A DNA stretch of 64,000 nt. Origin: UBA4416 sp048498515. Lineage in GTDB: Bacteria > Bacteroidota > Bacteroidia > B-17B0 > Aurantibacillaceae. Positions 28,415 through 36,486 of the stretch are shown here, in pieces. Location: contig JBEHXV010000002.1 in the NCBI GenBank assembly GCA_048498515.1, positions 152,030 to 216,029 on the forward strand, given 5' to 3'. A model generated the notes under the pieces. The model was given only the letters and a program-made list of their open reading frames with translations. It had not been told where the DNA came from and did not search any database. The translations under genes and the position numbers were made by a program. Position 1 is the first letter of the stretch, and each line of letters opens with the position of its first letter.

Positions 28415-29659
28415 GTGGTATTAACCTTATTAAAAGAGAGTATTGTATTTGCCTGGTTGGCCTTAATAGCCAACAAGCTCCGCACGTTTTTAAGCCTGCT
28501 GGGCATTACCATTGGCATCTTTGCCATTATTACTGTATTTACCATTGTTGATAGTTTGGAGCGGAACATCCGTGGTAGTGTGCAAAGCCTGGGCGATAAT
28601 GTGGTGTTTGTGATGAAATGGCCCTGGACCTTTGGTCCCGATTATCCCTGGTGGAAGTACATTAACCGCCCGGTGCCGGTTTACAGTGAGCTGGCCGAGG
28701 TGCAGCGCAAATCAAAGAGCGCCGAAGCCATGGGTTTCAGGATTGGGACCCGTAAAATTTTAAAACAAAAGAACAATACCATCGAGAATGCCCTTGTTTC
28801 GGGCTGGTCATATGGTTACGGCCAGGTAAAAGCCTTTGATATTGTAGAAGGCCGCTATTTTAGGGAAGATGAGGCCGAAGGCGGCTATAATGTAGTGATA
28901 TTGGGTAGCGCTATTGCCGACGGCTTGTTTCCCAATAATGAATACCCGATAGGAAAAACCATAAAAGTAGCGGGGCGTAATTGCAAAGTCATTGGCCTTT
29001 TTAAAAAGGAAGGCGAAAGTATGTTGGGCAATACCATGGATAACCAGGCTGTAGTGCCCTATAATTTTGCGCGCCTGCTCATGGATGTAAAATCGGAGAA
29101 CAGCGATCCCTTTATTGCCGTAAAAGCAAAACCTGGTGTTACCAATGCGCAGCTCAAAGATGAGCTTACGGGCATTATGCGCAGCATACGCGGACTTAAA
29201 CCTTTGGCCGATGATGATTTTGCTTTGAACGAAACCAACTTGTTAAGCAAGAATTTTGATAGCTTGTTTGACATTGTGGGGATAGCGGGCGCCATTATAG
29301 GTGGCTTTTCCATTTTAGTGGGCGGCTTTGGCATTGCCAACATCATGTTTGTATCGGTAAGGGAACGCACTAATTTGATTGGGATCCAAAAGTCGTTGGG
29401 TGCAAAGAATTATTTTATTTTATCGCAGTTCTTATTTGAGGCTGTTTTTTTATCACTGATCGGAGGGGTGATTGGTTTGCTGCTTATTTATGGGCTCACC
29501 TTACTGGCGGCGGGTTCCATTGATATGGCAATAACCCTTACCCGTTCCAATATTATTTTAGGATTAACCATTTCGGTTCTCATTGGCATTATCAGCGGGT
29601 TCATTCCTGCTTATGGTGCCTCGCAGCTCGACCCGGTAGAGGCAATACGTACAAACTAA
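28415..29659 (+). CDS. ABC transporter permease, MacB/FtsX type
   Basis: 414 residues with the four-helix MacB layout: one helix near 18-45 (TFLSLLGITIGIFAIITVFT), a large periplasmic MacB-PCD domain (about 50-270; GRYFREDEAEGG, VVILGSAIAD), and three C-terminal helices with the FtsX motifs GGFGIANIMFVSVRERTNLIG and QKSLGAK. These permeases work as mechanotransmission proteins with a LolD/MacB-type ATPase, but no ATPase gene adjoins. The start is GTG at 28415, because no in-frame ATG precedes the conserved first helix. Its stop overlaps the start of the following small gene. Confidence 0.87.
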   Translation: MVLTLLKESIVFAWLALIANKLRTFLSLLGITIGIFAIITVFTIVDSLERNIRGSVQSLGDNVVFVMKWPWTFGPDYPWWKYINRPVPVYSELAEVQRKSKSAEAMGFRIGTRKILKQKNNTIENALVSGWSYGYGQVKAFDIVEGRYFREDEAEGGYNVVILGSAIADGLFPNNEYPIGKTIKVAGRNCKVIGLFKKEGESMLGNTMDNQAVVPYNFARLLMDVKSENSDPFIAVKAKPGVTNAQLKDELTGIMRSIRGLKPLADDDFALNETNLLSKNFDSLFDIVGIAGAIIGGFSILVGGFGIANIMFVSVRERTNLIGIQKSLGAKNYFILSQFLFEAVFLSLIGGVIGLLLIYGLTLLAAGSIDMAITLTRSNIILGLTISVLIGIISGFIPAYGASQLDPVEAIRTN

Positions 29660-30006
29660 TGGCAGCAGTAAAACGGCCACATATTATCACAGTTATTGCC
29701 AGCATGGGCATTTTAACCACCCTGTTTGCCTTTCCTATGATGTTCATCCCTTCCATTAAACGCATGGGCGATTTTGTACCTATGACATTGGGGATCATTA
29801 TTACGTTTCAGTTTGTGTCGTTTATTGGCATCTGGCATATGAAGCAATGGGGCGTGAGGCTGTTTATTATTGTATTTTCCATAAGGGTAGTTACCTTCAT
29901 GCTTCTTGAATTGTACAATTTTCAGTTTTTTTATCATATCCTGTATTCTATTGTTTTCATTATTTTCTTTTTAATGCATTACCGCGAAATGGACAAAAAT
30001 CTTTAA
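29659..30006 (+). CDS. Small four-helix membrane protein
   Basis: 115 residues with about four hydrophobic helices (ITVIASMGILTTLFAFPMMF, LGIIITFQFVSFIGIWHM, LFIIVFSIRVVTFMLLEL, HILYSIVFIIFFLMHY). I recognise no named family. Its ATG shares one base with the permease stop (TAATG at 29657-29661), so the two genes are probably translationally coupled, and the small protein may be an accessory to the permease (inference). Confidence 0.6.
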   Translation: MAAVKRPHIITVIASMGILTTLFAFPMMFIPSIKRMGDFVPMTLGIIITFQFVSFIGIWHMKQWGVRLFIIVFSIRVVTFMLLELYNFQFFYHILYSIVFIIFFLMHYREMDKNL

Positions 30007-30098
30007 CAGTTTTTGGCTCATCTATCTCCTTAATTAATTGCCGGTTCATCGGGTTTATTTCCCAATTAATCTGAAATTCCAATTTAACCGTCAAATAG

Positions 30099-30132
30099 TT
30101 TTGTTTTTATCAAAAATTTAATTATATCTTTA
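30099..30132 (+). promoter_or_regulatory. Candidate promoter of recQ
   Basis: TTTTG at 30099-30103 is followed after 21 bp by TATCTTTA at 30125-30132. This fits the Bacteroidota sigma-A consensus TTTG / TAnnTTTG with one mismatch in the last base. It lies about 60 bp upstream of the recQ ATG. Confidence 0.45.
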
Positions 30133-30190
30133 TATAGAAATTGAACAAAACCACTCACTCACTAAAACATACACTTTAATCACTAAAAAC

Positions 30191-32398
30191 ATGGTTGCAG
30201 AAGTTGAAACATATAATTTACAGGAAACGTTAAAGGCTTTTTTTGGCTTTGATGGCTTCAAGGGGAACCAGGAAGCCATTATTAATAACATCCTGAATAA
30301 ACAAGACACCTTTGTTATTATGCCAACCGGTGGCGGCAAATCGTTGTGCTACCAGCTGCCAGCCATTATGAGCGAAGGAACTGCCATTGTAGTATCGCCT
30401 TTAATTGCCCTGATGAAGAACCAGGTAGATGCTATTCGTGGGTTCAGTAATGAAACCGGGATTGCGCACTTCCTGAACTCCTCTTTAAATAAATCGGAAA
30501 TAGCTACTGTAAAAAGGGACGTCTTATCCGGAAAAACCAAACTCTTATATGTAGCTCCTGAAACTTTAAATAAGGAAGATAACGTGGAGTTCTTTTCCGA
30601 GTTCAAGATCTCTTTCTTTGCTATTGACGAAGCGCATTGTATCTCGGAGTGGGGGCACGATTTCCGTCCTGAATACCGCCGCTTGCGCCCTATTATTGAT
30701 AAACTGGGCTCGGTACCGGTAATGGCTTTAACCGCTACCGCTACACCAAAAGTTCAGCAGGATATTCAAAAGAACTTAGGCATGTTAAGTGCCAACCTGT
30801 TTAAATCATCGTTTAACCGTACCAACTTATATTACGAGGTAAGGGCCAAACAAAATGTAGTTACCGAGATCATTAAATATGCCAAGCAAAATACCGGCAA
30901 ATCGGGTATTGTATATTGCCTGAGCCGTAAAAAGGTGGAGGAAGTAGCACAGGCCCTGTTGGTTAACGGCATTAAAGCGGCGCCTTACCATGCCGGTTTG
31001 GATGCTAAAGAACGTGCCAAAACCCAGGATGGCTTTTTGATGGAGGATATTGATGTAATTGTAGCCACTATTGCCTTTGGGATGGGGATTGATAAACCGG
31101 ATGTACGTTATGTCATTCATCACGACATTCCAAAATCGCTGGAAGGCTACTACCAGGAAACCGGCCGTGCCGGTCGTGATGGTGGCGAAGGGAACTGCCT
31201 TACATTTTACAGTTACGATGACATCATGAAGCTGGAAAAGTTCATGAAAGATAAACCGGTGAACGAACAGGAAATTGGAAAACAAATGTTGTCGGAAACG
31301 GCTTCTTTTGCCGAAACCTCTTCCTGCCGCCGAAAATTCATCCTGCATTATTTTGGCGAAGAGTTCAACGATGCCAAATGCAACGAGATGTGCGACAACT
31401 GCCGCCATCCGAAACAAAAATTCGAAGCGCAGGACGACTTGTTGCTGGCCATTAAAGCCGTAAAAGAAAGCAAAGAGAAACATAAGGTGAAGGACGTTAT
31501 CAATATCCTGATGGGTGTGTTAACGGCTACCGGAAAATCATACAAGCACAATGAGCTCAAAACATGGGGCGAAGGCGTGGAGCATGATAAGGACGATAAA
31601 TTCTGGAATGCGGTAATGCGCCAGGCTATTGTGAATGGTTTCTTTGCCAAGGATATTGAGAATTACGGACTGGTGAAGATCACCGATAAAGGAAAAGAAT
31701 TCTTAAAAAGCCCGTACAGCATTAAATTTACACGAGATAACGATTTCAGTAACGCCGAAAGCGACAGCGATGAGGACATTGTGGGCGGAAAAGGCGCGCA
31801 TAGTACCGATGAGGTGTTGTATGCCATGCTGAAGGACCTTACCAAAAAAATTGCCAAGCAAAACAATTTACCACCATACGTTATTTTCCAGGAAACATCG
31901 TTAGAGGAAATGTCAACCAACTATCCGATTACGATGGAAGAGATGCAAAAAATTACCGGTGTTGGGGCAGGTAAGGCTGCTAAATATGGCAAGCCATTCC
32001 TGGAGGTGATTAAAAAACATGTGGAAGAGAATGAGATTGAACGTCCGAGCGACATGGTTATCAAATCGGTAGTTAACAAATCGGGCCTCAAAGTGTTCAT
32101 TATCCAAAATATCGACCGCAAGGTGAGTCTTGAAGACATGGCAAAAAACAAGAGCCTTAAAATGGATGACTTGTTAACGGAAATTGAAACCATTGTTCAC
32201 TCCGGTACAAAAGTAAATATCAATTACTACATCGATCAGGTGATTGATGAAGATAAGAAAGATGAGATTTATGAATGCCTGCGCGAAGCAGAAACAGACG
32301 ATATCAATGCCATTTTGAAAGAATTGGGCGAAGACGAATACAGCGAGGAAGAAGTAAGGCTAATGCGCATTAAGTTCATTAGCGAATTCGGAAACTAA
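30191..32398 (+). CDS. recQ: ATP-dependent DNA helicase RecQ
   Basis: 735 residues. Superfamily 2 helicase motifs are in order: the Q-like FFGFDGFKGNQEAIINN, Walker A PTGGGKSLCYQLP, the DEAH-type box AIDEAHCISEWGHDFRPEY (with the RecQ aromatic loop), TATATPK, and motif VI QETGRAGRDG. The zinc-binding site CRRKFILHYFG...CNEMCDNC, the winged helix, and an HRDC-like domain (about 520-600) complete the family. The protein unwinds DNA 3' to 5' in recombinational repair. Length is slightly above the usual 600 because of about 100 additional acidic C-terminal residues. It is followed by a clear intrinsic terminator. Confidence 0.95.
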   Translation: MVAEVETYNLQETLKAFFGFDGFKGNQEAIINNILNKQDTFVIMPTGGGKSLCYQLPAIMSEGTAIVVSPLIALMKNQVDAIRGFSNETGIAHFLNSSLNKSEIATVKRDVLSGKTKLLYVAPETLNKEDNVEFFSEFKISFFAIDEAHCISEWGHDFRPEYRRLRPIIDKLGSVPVMALTATATPKVQQDIQKNLGMLSANLFKSSFNRTNLYYEVRAKQNVVTEIIKYAKQNTGKSGIVYCLSRKKVEEVAQALLVNGIKAAPYHAGLDAKERAKTQDGFLMEDIDVIVATIAFGMGIDKPDVRYVIHHDIPKSLEGYYQETGRAGRDGGEGNCLTFYSYDDIMKLEKFMKDKPVNEQEIGKQMLSETASFAETSSCRRKFILHYFGEEFNDAKCNEMCDNCRHPKQKFEAQDDLLLAIKAVKESKEKHKVKDVINILMGVLTATGKSYKHNELKTWGEGVEHDKDDKFWNAVMRQAIVNGFFAKDIENYGLVKITDKGKEFLKSPYSIKFTRDNDFSNAESDSDEDIVGGKGAHSTDEVLYAMLKDLTKKIAKQNNLPPYVIFQETSLEEMSTNYPITMEEMQKITGVGAGKAAKYGKPFLEVIKKHVEENEIERPSDMVIKSVVNKSGLKVFIIQNIDRKVSLEDMAKNKSLKMDDLLTEIETIVHSGTKVNINYYIDQVIDEDKKDEIYECLREAETDDINAILKELGEDEYSEEEVRLMRIKFISEFGN

Positions 32399-32423
32399 TT
32401 TGTTTTTATATTTTTGTTTTAAG

Positions 32424-32450
32424 AGCCGTTCTTTTTTGAGCGGCTTTTTT
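32424..32450 (+). terminator. Intrinsic terminator of recQ
   Basis: AGCCGTTC (32424-32431) pairs with GAGCGGCT (32438-32445), an 8-bp stem with one G-U pair and a six-T loop, and is followed by a run of Ts to 32450. It begins 26 bp after the recQ stop codon. Confidence 0.8.
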
Positions 32451-32471
32451 ATGTGATAAAGTTTCTGTCAC

Positions 32472-32533
32472 TTCGAGCGGAGTCGAGAAGTGTTCTTATT
32501 TAAGCTTCCTTTTGGTTCTCGACTCCGCTCGAA
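32472..32533. repeat. Dispersed inverted-repeat element (TTCGAGCGGAGTCGAGAA), copy 3
   Basis: Two perfect 18-bp arms (32472-32489 and 32516-32533) are separated by 26 bp. The element, with its flanking GTCA/TGA, belongs to the same class as 17594 and 24495. The last codons of the minus-strand recombinase run through the right arm and the loop, and the stop codon (32496-32498) is inside the loop. Confidence 0.8.
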
Positions 32534-34094
32534 CTGAGCGAATCGGACTTGTGGTTAAAATGTAGGAGTTATTATTTATAAAAAGGCCCGAATCTGTTGA
32601 TATTCGGGCTATTTCATTTAAAAACTCATTATCGCTGGTACTTCGACATTGATCTTTTTGGCGATCATACACTATTCCCTCCCTAAAGAGGGCATTTTGT
32701 AGTTCCTGCCTTTGGGTGTAGTCCCCGGAGGCCCACATTTTACTGAGGTTTATGCAATTTAGGAGTGAATAGGAAAGGTAATCATCCAACTTCGACATTT
32801 CAATTTCATTTTCTGTCATTTGTTGGGCTAAATCCTCTATCTGCTTCTCAAACTTGGCCTTGTACTTTTGGTAAAGGTCGGCGGTTATTTCCTCTAAAAT
32901 GAACCTTTCCTCTAATCTTTCCAGTTGTGGCTTAATGGCTTCAATTTGCTTGGTGATGGCTTCCCTGTTTTCCTGTAAGCCTTTATTATGCTCCTGAAAG
33001 GTTAAAAACAGCTGTTCCTTTATCAGTGGCATATAAGCCTCATTAATCTGAAAGCTGCTTAACATGAGTTCAAACTGGCTGTTGATCTGATTGGCATTCC
33101 GGTTACACTTACAGCCCTTGGTATTACATTTATAATATGGCATATCATAGCCATTTGCAATATAACCCCTCATTGGCTGGTTACAGGATGCACACCTCAT
33201 AAACCTTTTAAGGGCAATTTCAGGCCTTTCTTTTTTGGTTTGTAAGCCAACTTTCTTTCTGGCTACCATATTGTTAGCCTCTAAAAAAATTGCTTCGGAA
33301 ACCAGCTTTTCATGCTTTCCGTCCCTCACTTCTCCCTCTAAAGCTTTATGAGCCATTTTCCCACAGTAAAAAGGATTGGTTAAAATATCCGTAATCCTCT
33401 GTAAGCTATAATCCAGTTTGTAGGGTTTAAGCCGCTGCTGAATTTCCACATTTGGCATTCTTTCTTTGGCTTTCCAGTAGAACATCTTTTTGATAATATG
33501 GCCAGTTTGATTGACGACAATCCTTCTGTCCTTATTATGTTTAACAACATCATATCCCACAGGTGGCCGCAGGCACCACTCGCCCTGGATTAAGTGTTCT
33601 TTTACCCCATCCATACACTTTTTCCGGCGAAGCTGGTTATCAAACTCACCAAAGAGAAACAGCATTTTTTGCTGCATAATCCCGGCGGGGTTTGATGTAT
33701 CTATGGGCTGTGTAACAGAAACTACTTCTATTCCCAGCTTGCGAAGCTGCGAACTGAGCCAAATGGAGTTTTCATTTCGGGAAAACCGCTCTAAGCTATA
33801 CACTAAGATTTTTGAGATTTTGTGCTTCGTGGTCTTAATGTAGGTAATCATTCTTTGAAACTCTTTGCGCTCATCCTTTGCCGCGCTCTCATAAGTTCCG
33901 CCAAATGTTTCCCTGATCTGTAGCTTATATTTTTCGGCATATTCGGTACAGCCTTTTAGCTGCACTTGCAGGCTTAACCCATCCATTTGCTTTGCGCCGG
34001 ACACTCGGGTGTATACTACAATTTCATTTGATATAGTTTGCAAGTTTTTTTGACCTTTTGCAAAAATTTTAAAAAGGTTGTTATTGTTTTCCAT
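32496..34094 (-). CDS. Large serine recombinase
   Basis: 532 residues. The resolvase-type catalytic domain starts at VVYTRVSGAKQ, with Ser32 as the expected nucleophile; KILVYSLERFSRNE and the QQKMLFLFGEFDNQLRRKK helix follow. The recombinase domain and the zinc ribbon (MRCASCNQPMRGY...YYKCNTKGCKC) come next, then a long coiled coil (about 365-435). This is the layout of phage-type and conjugative-element integrases that cut and rejoin att sites. The C-terminus looks extended: an intrinsic-terminator hairpin lies inside the last part of the reading frame (32586-32609), and the final residues (about SVRAESRTKRKLK) come from a dispersed chromosomal repeat. It probably marks the left end of the island; a 73-residue gene lies 21 bp upstream. 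Confidence 0.92.
   Translation of the reverse strand: MENNNNLFKIFAKGQKNLQTISNEIVVYTRVSGAKQMDGLSLQVQLKGCTEYAEKYKLQIRETFGGTYESAAKDERKEFQRMITYIKTTKHKISKILVYSLERFSRNENSIWLSSQLRKLGIEVVSVTQPIDTSNPAGIMQQKMLFLFGEFDNQLRRKKCMDGVKEHLIQGEWCLRPPVGYDVVKHNKDRRIVVNQTGHIIKKMFYWKAKERMPNVEIQQRLKPYKLDYSLQRITDILTNPFYCGKMAHKALEGEVRDGKHEKLVSEAIFLEANNMVARKKVGLQTKKERPEIALKRFMRCASCNQPMRGYIANGYDMPYYKCNTKGCKCNRNANQINSQFELMLSSFQINEAYMPLIKEQLFLTFQEHNKGLQENREAITKQIEAIKPQLERLEERFILEEITADLYQKYKAKFEKQIEDLAQQMTENEIEMSKLDDYLSYSLLNCINLSKMWASGDYTQRQELQNALFREGIVYDRQKDQCRSTSDNEFLNEIARISTDSGLFINNNSYILTTSPIRSVRAESRTKRKLK
32580..32609 (-). terminator. Intrinsic-terminator-like hairpin inside recombinase 3' end
   Basis: GCCCGAAT (32586-32593) and ATTCGGGC (32602-32609) form a perfect 8-bp stem with an 8-base loop. 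On the minus strand the hairpin is followed by C and five Ts (32584-32580). It lies about 30 codons before the annotated recombinase stop, which suggests that the ancestral gene ended earlier, or that the current C-terminus was gained on integration. Confidence 0.55.
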
Positions 34095-34115
34095 GATGTT
34101 TAAGCTTTTTTACTG

Positions 34116-34337
34116 CTATGCAGCAGTGGTGAATTGATCTGTTGGCTCAAAATCCAGCTTAATTACTTCGGCATCCTTTATTTCAGCATTTGTATGTTTT
34201 AAATACAGCTGATAGGACACTTTGCAAAAAGCTTTGATCCGCTCCAACACTTCTTTGAGTTGTTCTTCATTGATTTCTTTTTGTCCTAAAAGAGACTTTG
34301 CTCTTTCAAAACTTAACTCATTCACCTGCTTAGTCAT
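34116..34337 (-). CDS. Small hypothetical protein upstream of recombinase
   Basis: 73 residues, mostly helical and charged (LSFERAKSLLGQKEINEEQLKEVLERIK, VSYQLYLKHT). No family is recognised. It lies 21 bp upstream of the recombinase start on the same strand and is probably in its operon, where small helical proteins often act as directionality factors or regulators; that role is only inferred from position. The 240 bp upstream of it hold the terminator of the preceding acidic-protein gene. Confidence 0.6.
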   Translation of the reverse strand: MTKQVNELSFERAKSLLGQKEINEEQLKEVLERIKAFCKVSYQLYLKHTNAEIKDAEVIKLDFEPTDQFTTAA

Positions 34338-34540
34338 GGTTTACCCTTTCTAAGTATGTCTTAATTTCCCAGCATTTCAAAGAACTATTGTATTCAAAAA
34401 CCTGTTTTTGGCAGGTTTATATTCTAAAGTAATAAATATTTTAGAAATACAAAAATTCTTTTTATTAACAGCTATAACAGCCTATTGGCAGGGCATTTGA
34501 GACAATACTATTTTTTTATTAGTGCTTACTGTTTTGAATA

Positions 34541-34570
34541 AAAGCCAGCAGTTCTTTTCCTGCTGGCTTT
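34541..34570 (-). terminator. Intrinsic terminator of the acidic small gene
   Basis: AGCCAGCAG (34543-34551) and CTGCTGGCT (34560-34568) make a perfect 9-bp stem. On the minus strand the hairpin is followed by TTTTATTC. It starts 9 bp after the stop of the 34579 gene. Confidence 0.75.
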
Positions 34571-34578
34571 GGTTTAAA

Positions 34579-34806
34579 TTAATCTTCTTCCTCCTCTTCT
34601 TCTTCCTCGATGTTATCAATTAATTCCTGGAGATATTCTTCCAGCTCGTCAATTGCATCGGATTCGTACTTTTCGTAAAAAATCTCAATCTCTACTTCAT
34701 CATCTTCGGTAGTTCCTGTGATTTGATGCTCAAAGTCGGTTGAGCTTAATTTTTCCGCAAACTCAATCATTACGTCTACGGGCACTTCTACTTTTACTGT
34801 TCTCAT
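34579..34806 (-). CDS. Very acidic small protein
   Basis: 75 residues from the ATG at 34806; an upstream start at 34836 would add ten basic residues but is less likely because the sequence KVEVPVDVMIEFAEKLSST directly after the ATG reads like a true beginning. The second half is strongly acidic and ends in an almost unbroken run of Glu/Asp (IEEEEEEEED). No family is recognised. Small acidic proteins on mobile elements can be DNA mimics or antirestriction factors, but nothing specific supports that here. It is followed by a strong intrinsic terminator and so is a monocistronic unit. Confidence 0.65.
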   Translation of the reverse strand: MRTVKVEVPVDVMIEFAEKLSSTDFEHQITGTTEDDEVEIEIFYEKYESDAIDELEEYLQELIDNIEEEEEEEED

Positions 34807-34950
34807 TTTTTTTATTTTTATTGATTTACGGTACAAAGCTAAAGCGCCTGTTTTAGGCCTATGCCGGATACTTTACGTTTTTGATTAATGTTTAAGTACA
34901 TGTAATTTTTTAAGTTTTATTGCGATTTTTTGATTGGTGCAATACCATTT

Positions 34951-35411
34951 ATGGAAGTATTTGAAGCCTTTAAAACAAGCATGGGACTAATTGCCTGCCA
35001 TTTACGGACGATACGCTGCACCCCTTGCAGGCATTGGCACAGGTTAAGGAGCAGTTAGCGGCCTTTGCAGGTTATTTGGTACGTAACATGGCGACATTGA
35101 AACAAAACCCGGAGTTATTGCTAAACGCTGCGGAGCAGTTAGCAGCCGTTGCAGATTGTTTGTCGCACTATTGGGAGGCTTTGAAACAAAAAATGGAGGC
35201 ATTATACCACCTTGCGGAGTGATTAAACCGGATTGCGGAGCAATTAGGGAGCAATTGGGGAGCCATGCGGAGCAATGGTGTATTGATTGCGGAGCCATGG
35301 GGAGCAATGAGGGAGCCATGTGTTTTGATTAGGGAGCGATTGAAACATAATGCGGAGCCATTGAAACCATAATGGGAGCAATTAAGTACTCGTTGGGATC
35401 AATTGAAAACT
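34951..35411 (+). pseudogene. Decaying heptad-repeat (coiled-coil) gene
   Basis: An ATG at 34951 opens MEVFEAFKTSMGLIACHL, then the sensible frame shifts at about 35000 and continues as PLQALAQVKEQLAAF and further heptads such as AEQLAAV, ADCLSHY, WEALKQK and MEALYHL. The frame hits TGA at 35220 but the heptads go on in the same frame (AEQLGSN, WGAMRSN, WGAMREP, LKHNAEP) to a TAA at 35370 and beyond (WEQLSTR, WDQLKTD). At DNA level this is a 21-bp periodic array of GGAGCAATT-like units. The likely ancestor encoded a small coiled-coil protein. An intact 65-residue piece could still be made from a TTG at 35025, but this looks fortuitous. Confidence 0.6.
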
Positions 35412-35454
35412 GATCCCAGCAAGCACAAATTCGTGTTTGTATCAGGCAAAATTC

Positions 35455-35913
35455 CTATTTCCGCTTACGCTTATTCCTTTGTGACTTTAAATGCAGGGTG
35501 TAATCAAAATAAGTGGTATCTAACGTTACCCGCTTTTTTATGCCATGCTCTTTAAGATAAGTCCTGTACCGCTTAACATCATCCTCCTTCCAGGTTAGCA
35601 CTTTTTTCCACTCCACATCAAACAAATGAATATCGGTATTACTGTACTCGTGGTGCTTGTATAGGCAATGCCGCTCGTCTTTTATAGTATATGTCCAGCC
35701 TTTGCCCTCGTATATTACTGGTTGGCCGCGCTCAAGCGTAAACGGTTTTCGTTTGGGAGTATGCCTTAGCCCGTTGGCTTTACGAAATGCGGCACTAATA
35801 ACCGTGTTATCGTCGGCAGTTAAACCACTACTCTTAGGTAATAGTATTTCTATGGCTTGCAGCAACTGGGTTTCTAGCTCAGTTAATCTGCTAAATGTTT
35901 CTTCGATAGCCAT
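35455..35913 (-). CDS. Hypothetical protein, basic C-terminus
   Basis: 152 residues. The first 45 are helical (ETFSRLTELETQLLQAIEILL), the middle is a beta-rich region with several aromatic and His residues (GKGWTYTIKDERHCLYKHHEY, IHLFDVEWKKVL), and the end is strongly basic (LKSQRNKRKRK), suggesting nucleic-acid binding. No family is recognised. Its ATG directly abuts the stop of the 35914 gene, so the two are translationally coupled. Confidence 0.62.
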   Translation of the reverse strand: MAIEETFSRLTELETQLLQAIEILLPKSSGLTADDNTVISAAFRKANGLRHTPKRKPFTLERGQPVIYEGKGWTYTIKDERHCLYKHHEYSNTDIHLFDVEWKKVLTWKEDDVKRYRTYLKEHGIKKRVTLDTTYFDYTLHLKSQRNKRKRK

Positions 35914-36390
35914 TTATACAAACAGGTGGCTGAAACCGTGTTCCGAAAATAAACCGTCGAGCGTTTTCATAGCTTTTTTACCAAATTTTTGCTCGTTAAT
36001 GAAAAATGCCCTGCCTTTTTGCATAATATCCAATAAGGTTATGCAGCCGAGCGCGCACAGCTTATTGCGCGTAACGGCTGGCAGCGATAAAACAATGCGT
36101 ACATCATCAAACATGGCGCGCTTTTTAATAGGTACCTTTATTAACGCTTTGTGCTTTTCCAGCATGGTGTTTATCGCATTTAGCTTTTGAATAACGGCAT
36201 ACATAATGGCCCGGCTATCAACCGCCGATACATACACCGTAATGCCGGCCAGCTTGTAGGTAAAGGGCTGGAACAGGCTGCGAGTAGCCTTAAGCTCTAA
36301 TGGGCTTAGCGTGTGCTTTAAAATGCGTAGTGTGCGCGCCTGTTTTAAAAGGCGCTTTGTGTTTTGAATTTGGGCTTCGAGTGTTTCCAT
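35914..36390 (-). CDS. Hypothetical protein with RNA-polymerase alpha-CTD-like domain
   Basis: 158 residues. The N-terminal 100 residues are mainly helical. The C-terminal 60 residues resemble the C-terminal domain of RNA polymerase alpha: LSLPAVTRNKLCALGCITLL lines up with the helix that begins ELxVRxxNCLKxxxI in alpha, DIMQKG with the DLVQ region, and FGKKAMKTLDGLFSEHGF with the GKKSLxEI helix-hairpin. In alpha this domain binds UP-element DNA and activators. The resemblance is by eye; confirmation needs profile comparison. It is followed immediately by the 35455 gene and lies 96 bp downstream of the 36487 gene. Confidence 0.6.
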   Translation of the reverse strand: METLEAQIQNTKRLLKQARTLRILKHTLSPLELKATRSLFQPFTYKLAGITVYVSAVDSRAIMYAVIQKLNAINTMLEKHKALIKVPIKKRAMFDDVRIVLSLPAVTRNKLCALGCITLLDIMQKGRAFFINEQKFGKKAMKTLDGLFSEHGFSHLFV

Positions 36391-36486
36391 AAAAATTGAC
36401 GTTTAAGATTAAAGGATCGACGCCATCAATTTTTTGGAAATGCGGTTTTAGGCCGCGGCGGCGGCCTCACATACTGCTGCATGGGC

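Noticed and set aside
30827..31483. Antisense frame of 218 codons within recQ
   Set aside because: recQ is clearly real on the other strand; the antisense product shows no sensible pattern.
35044..35319. Minus-strand 91-residue frame over the heptad-repeat region
   Set aside because: Its Pro/Ala/Ser repeats are the reverse reading of the 21-bp repeats; the plus-strand frame gives coherent heptads.
35040..35411. CRISPR-like array
   Set aside because: Repeats are degenerate, 9-10 bp, with 10- or 21-bp periodicity and no unique spacers; explained by heptad coding.
36450..36467. GC-rich palindrome AGGCCGC-GGCG-GCGGCCT between 35914 and 36487 genes
   Set aside because: Stem is good but no T-run follows on either strand, so a terminator call is not supported.
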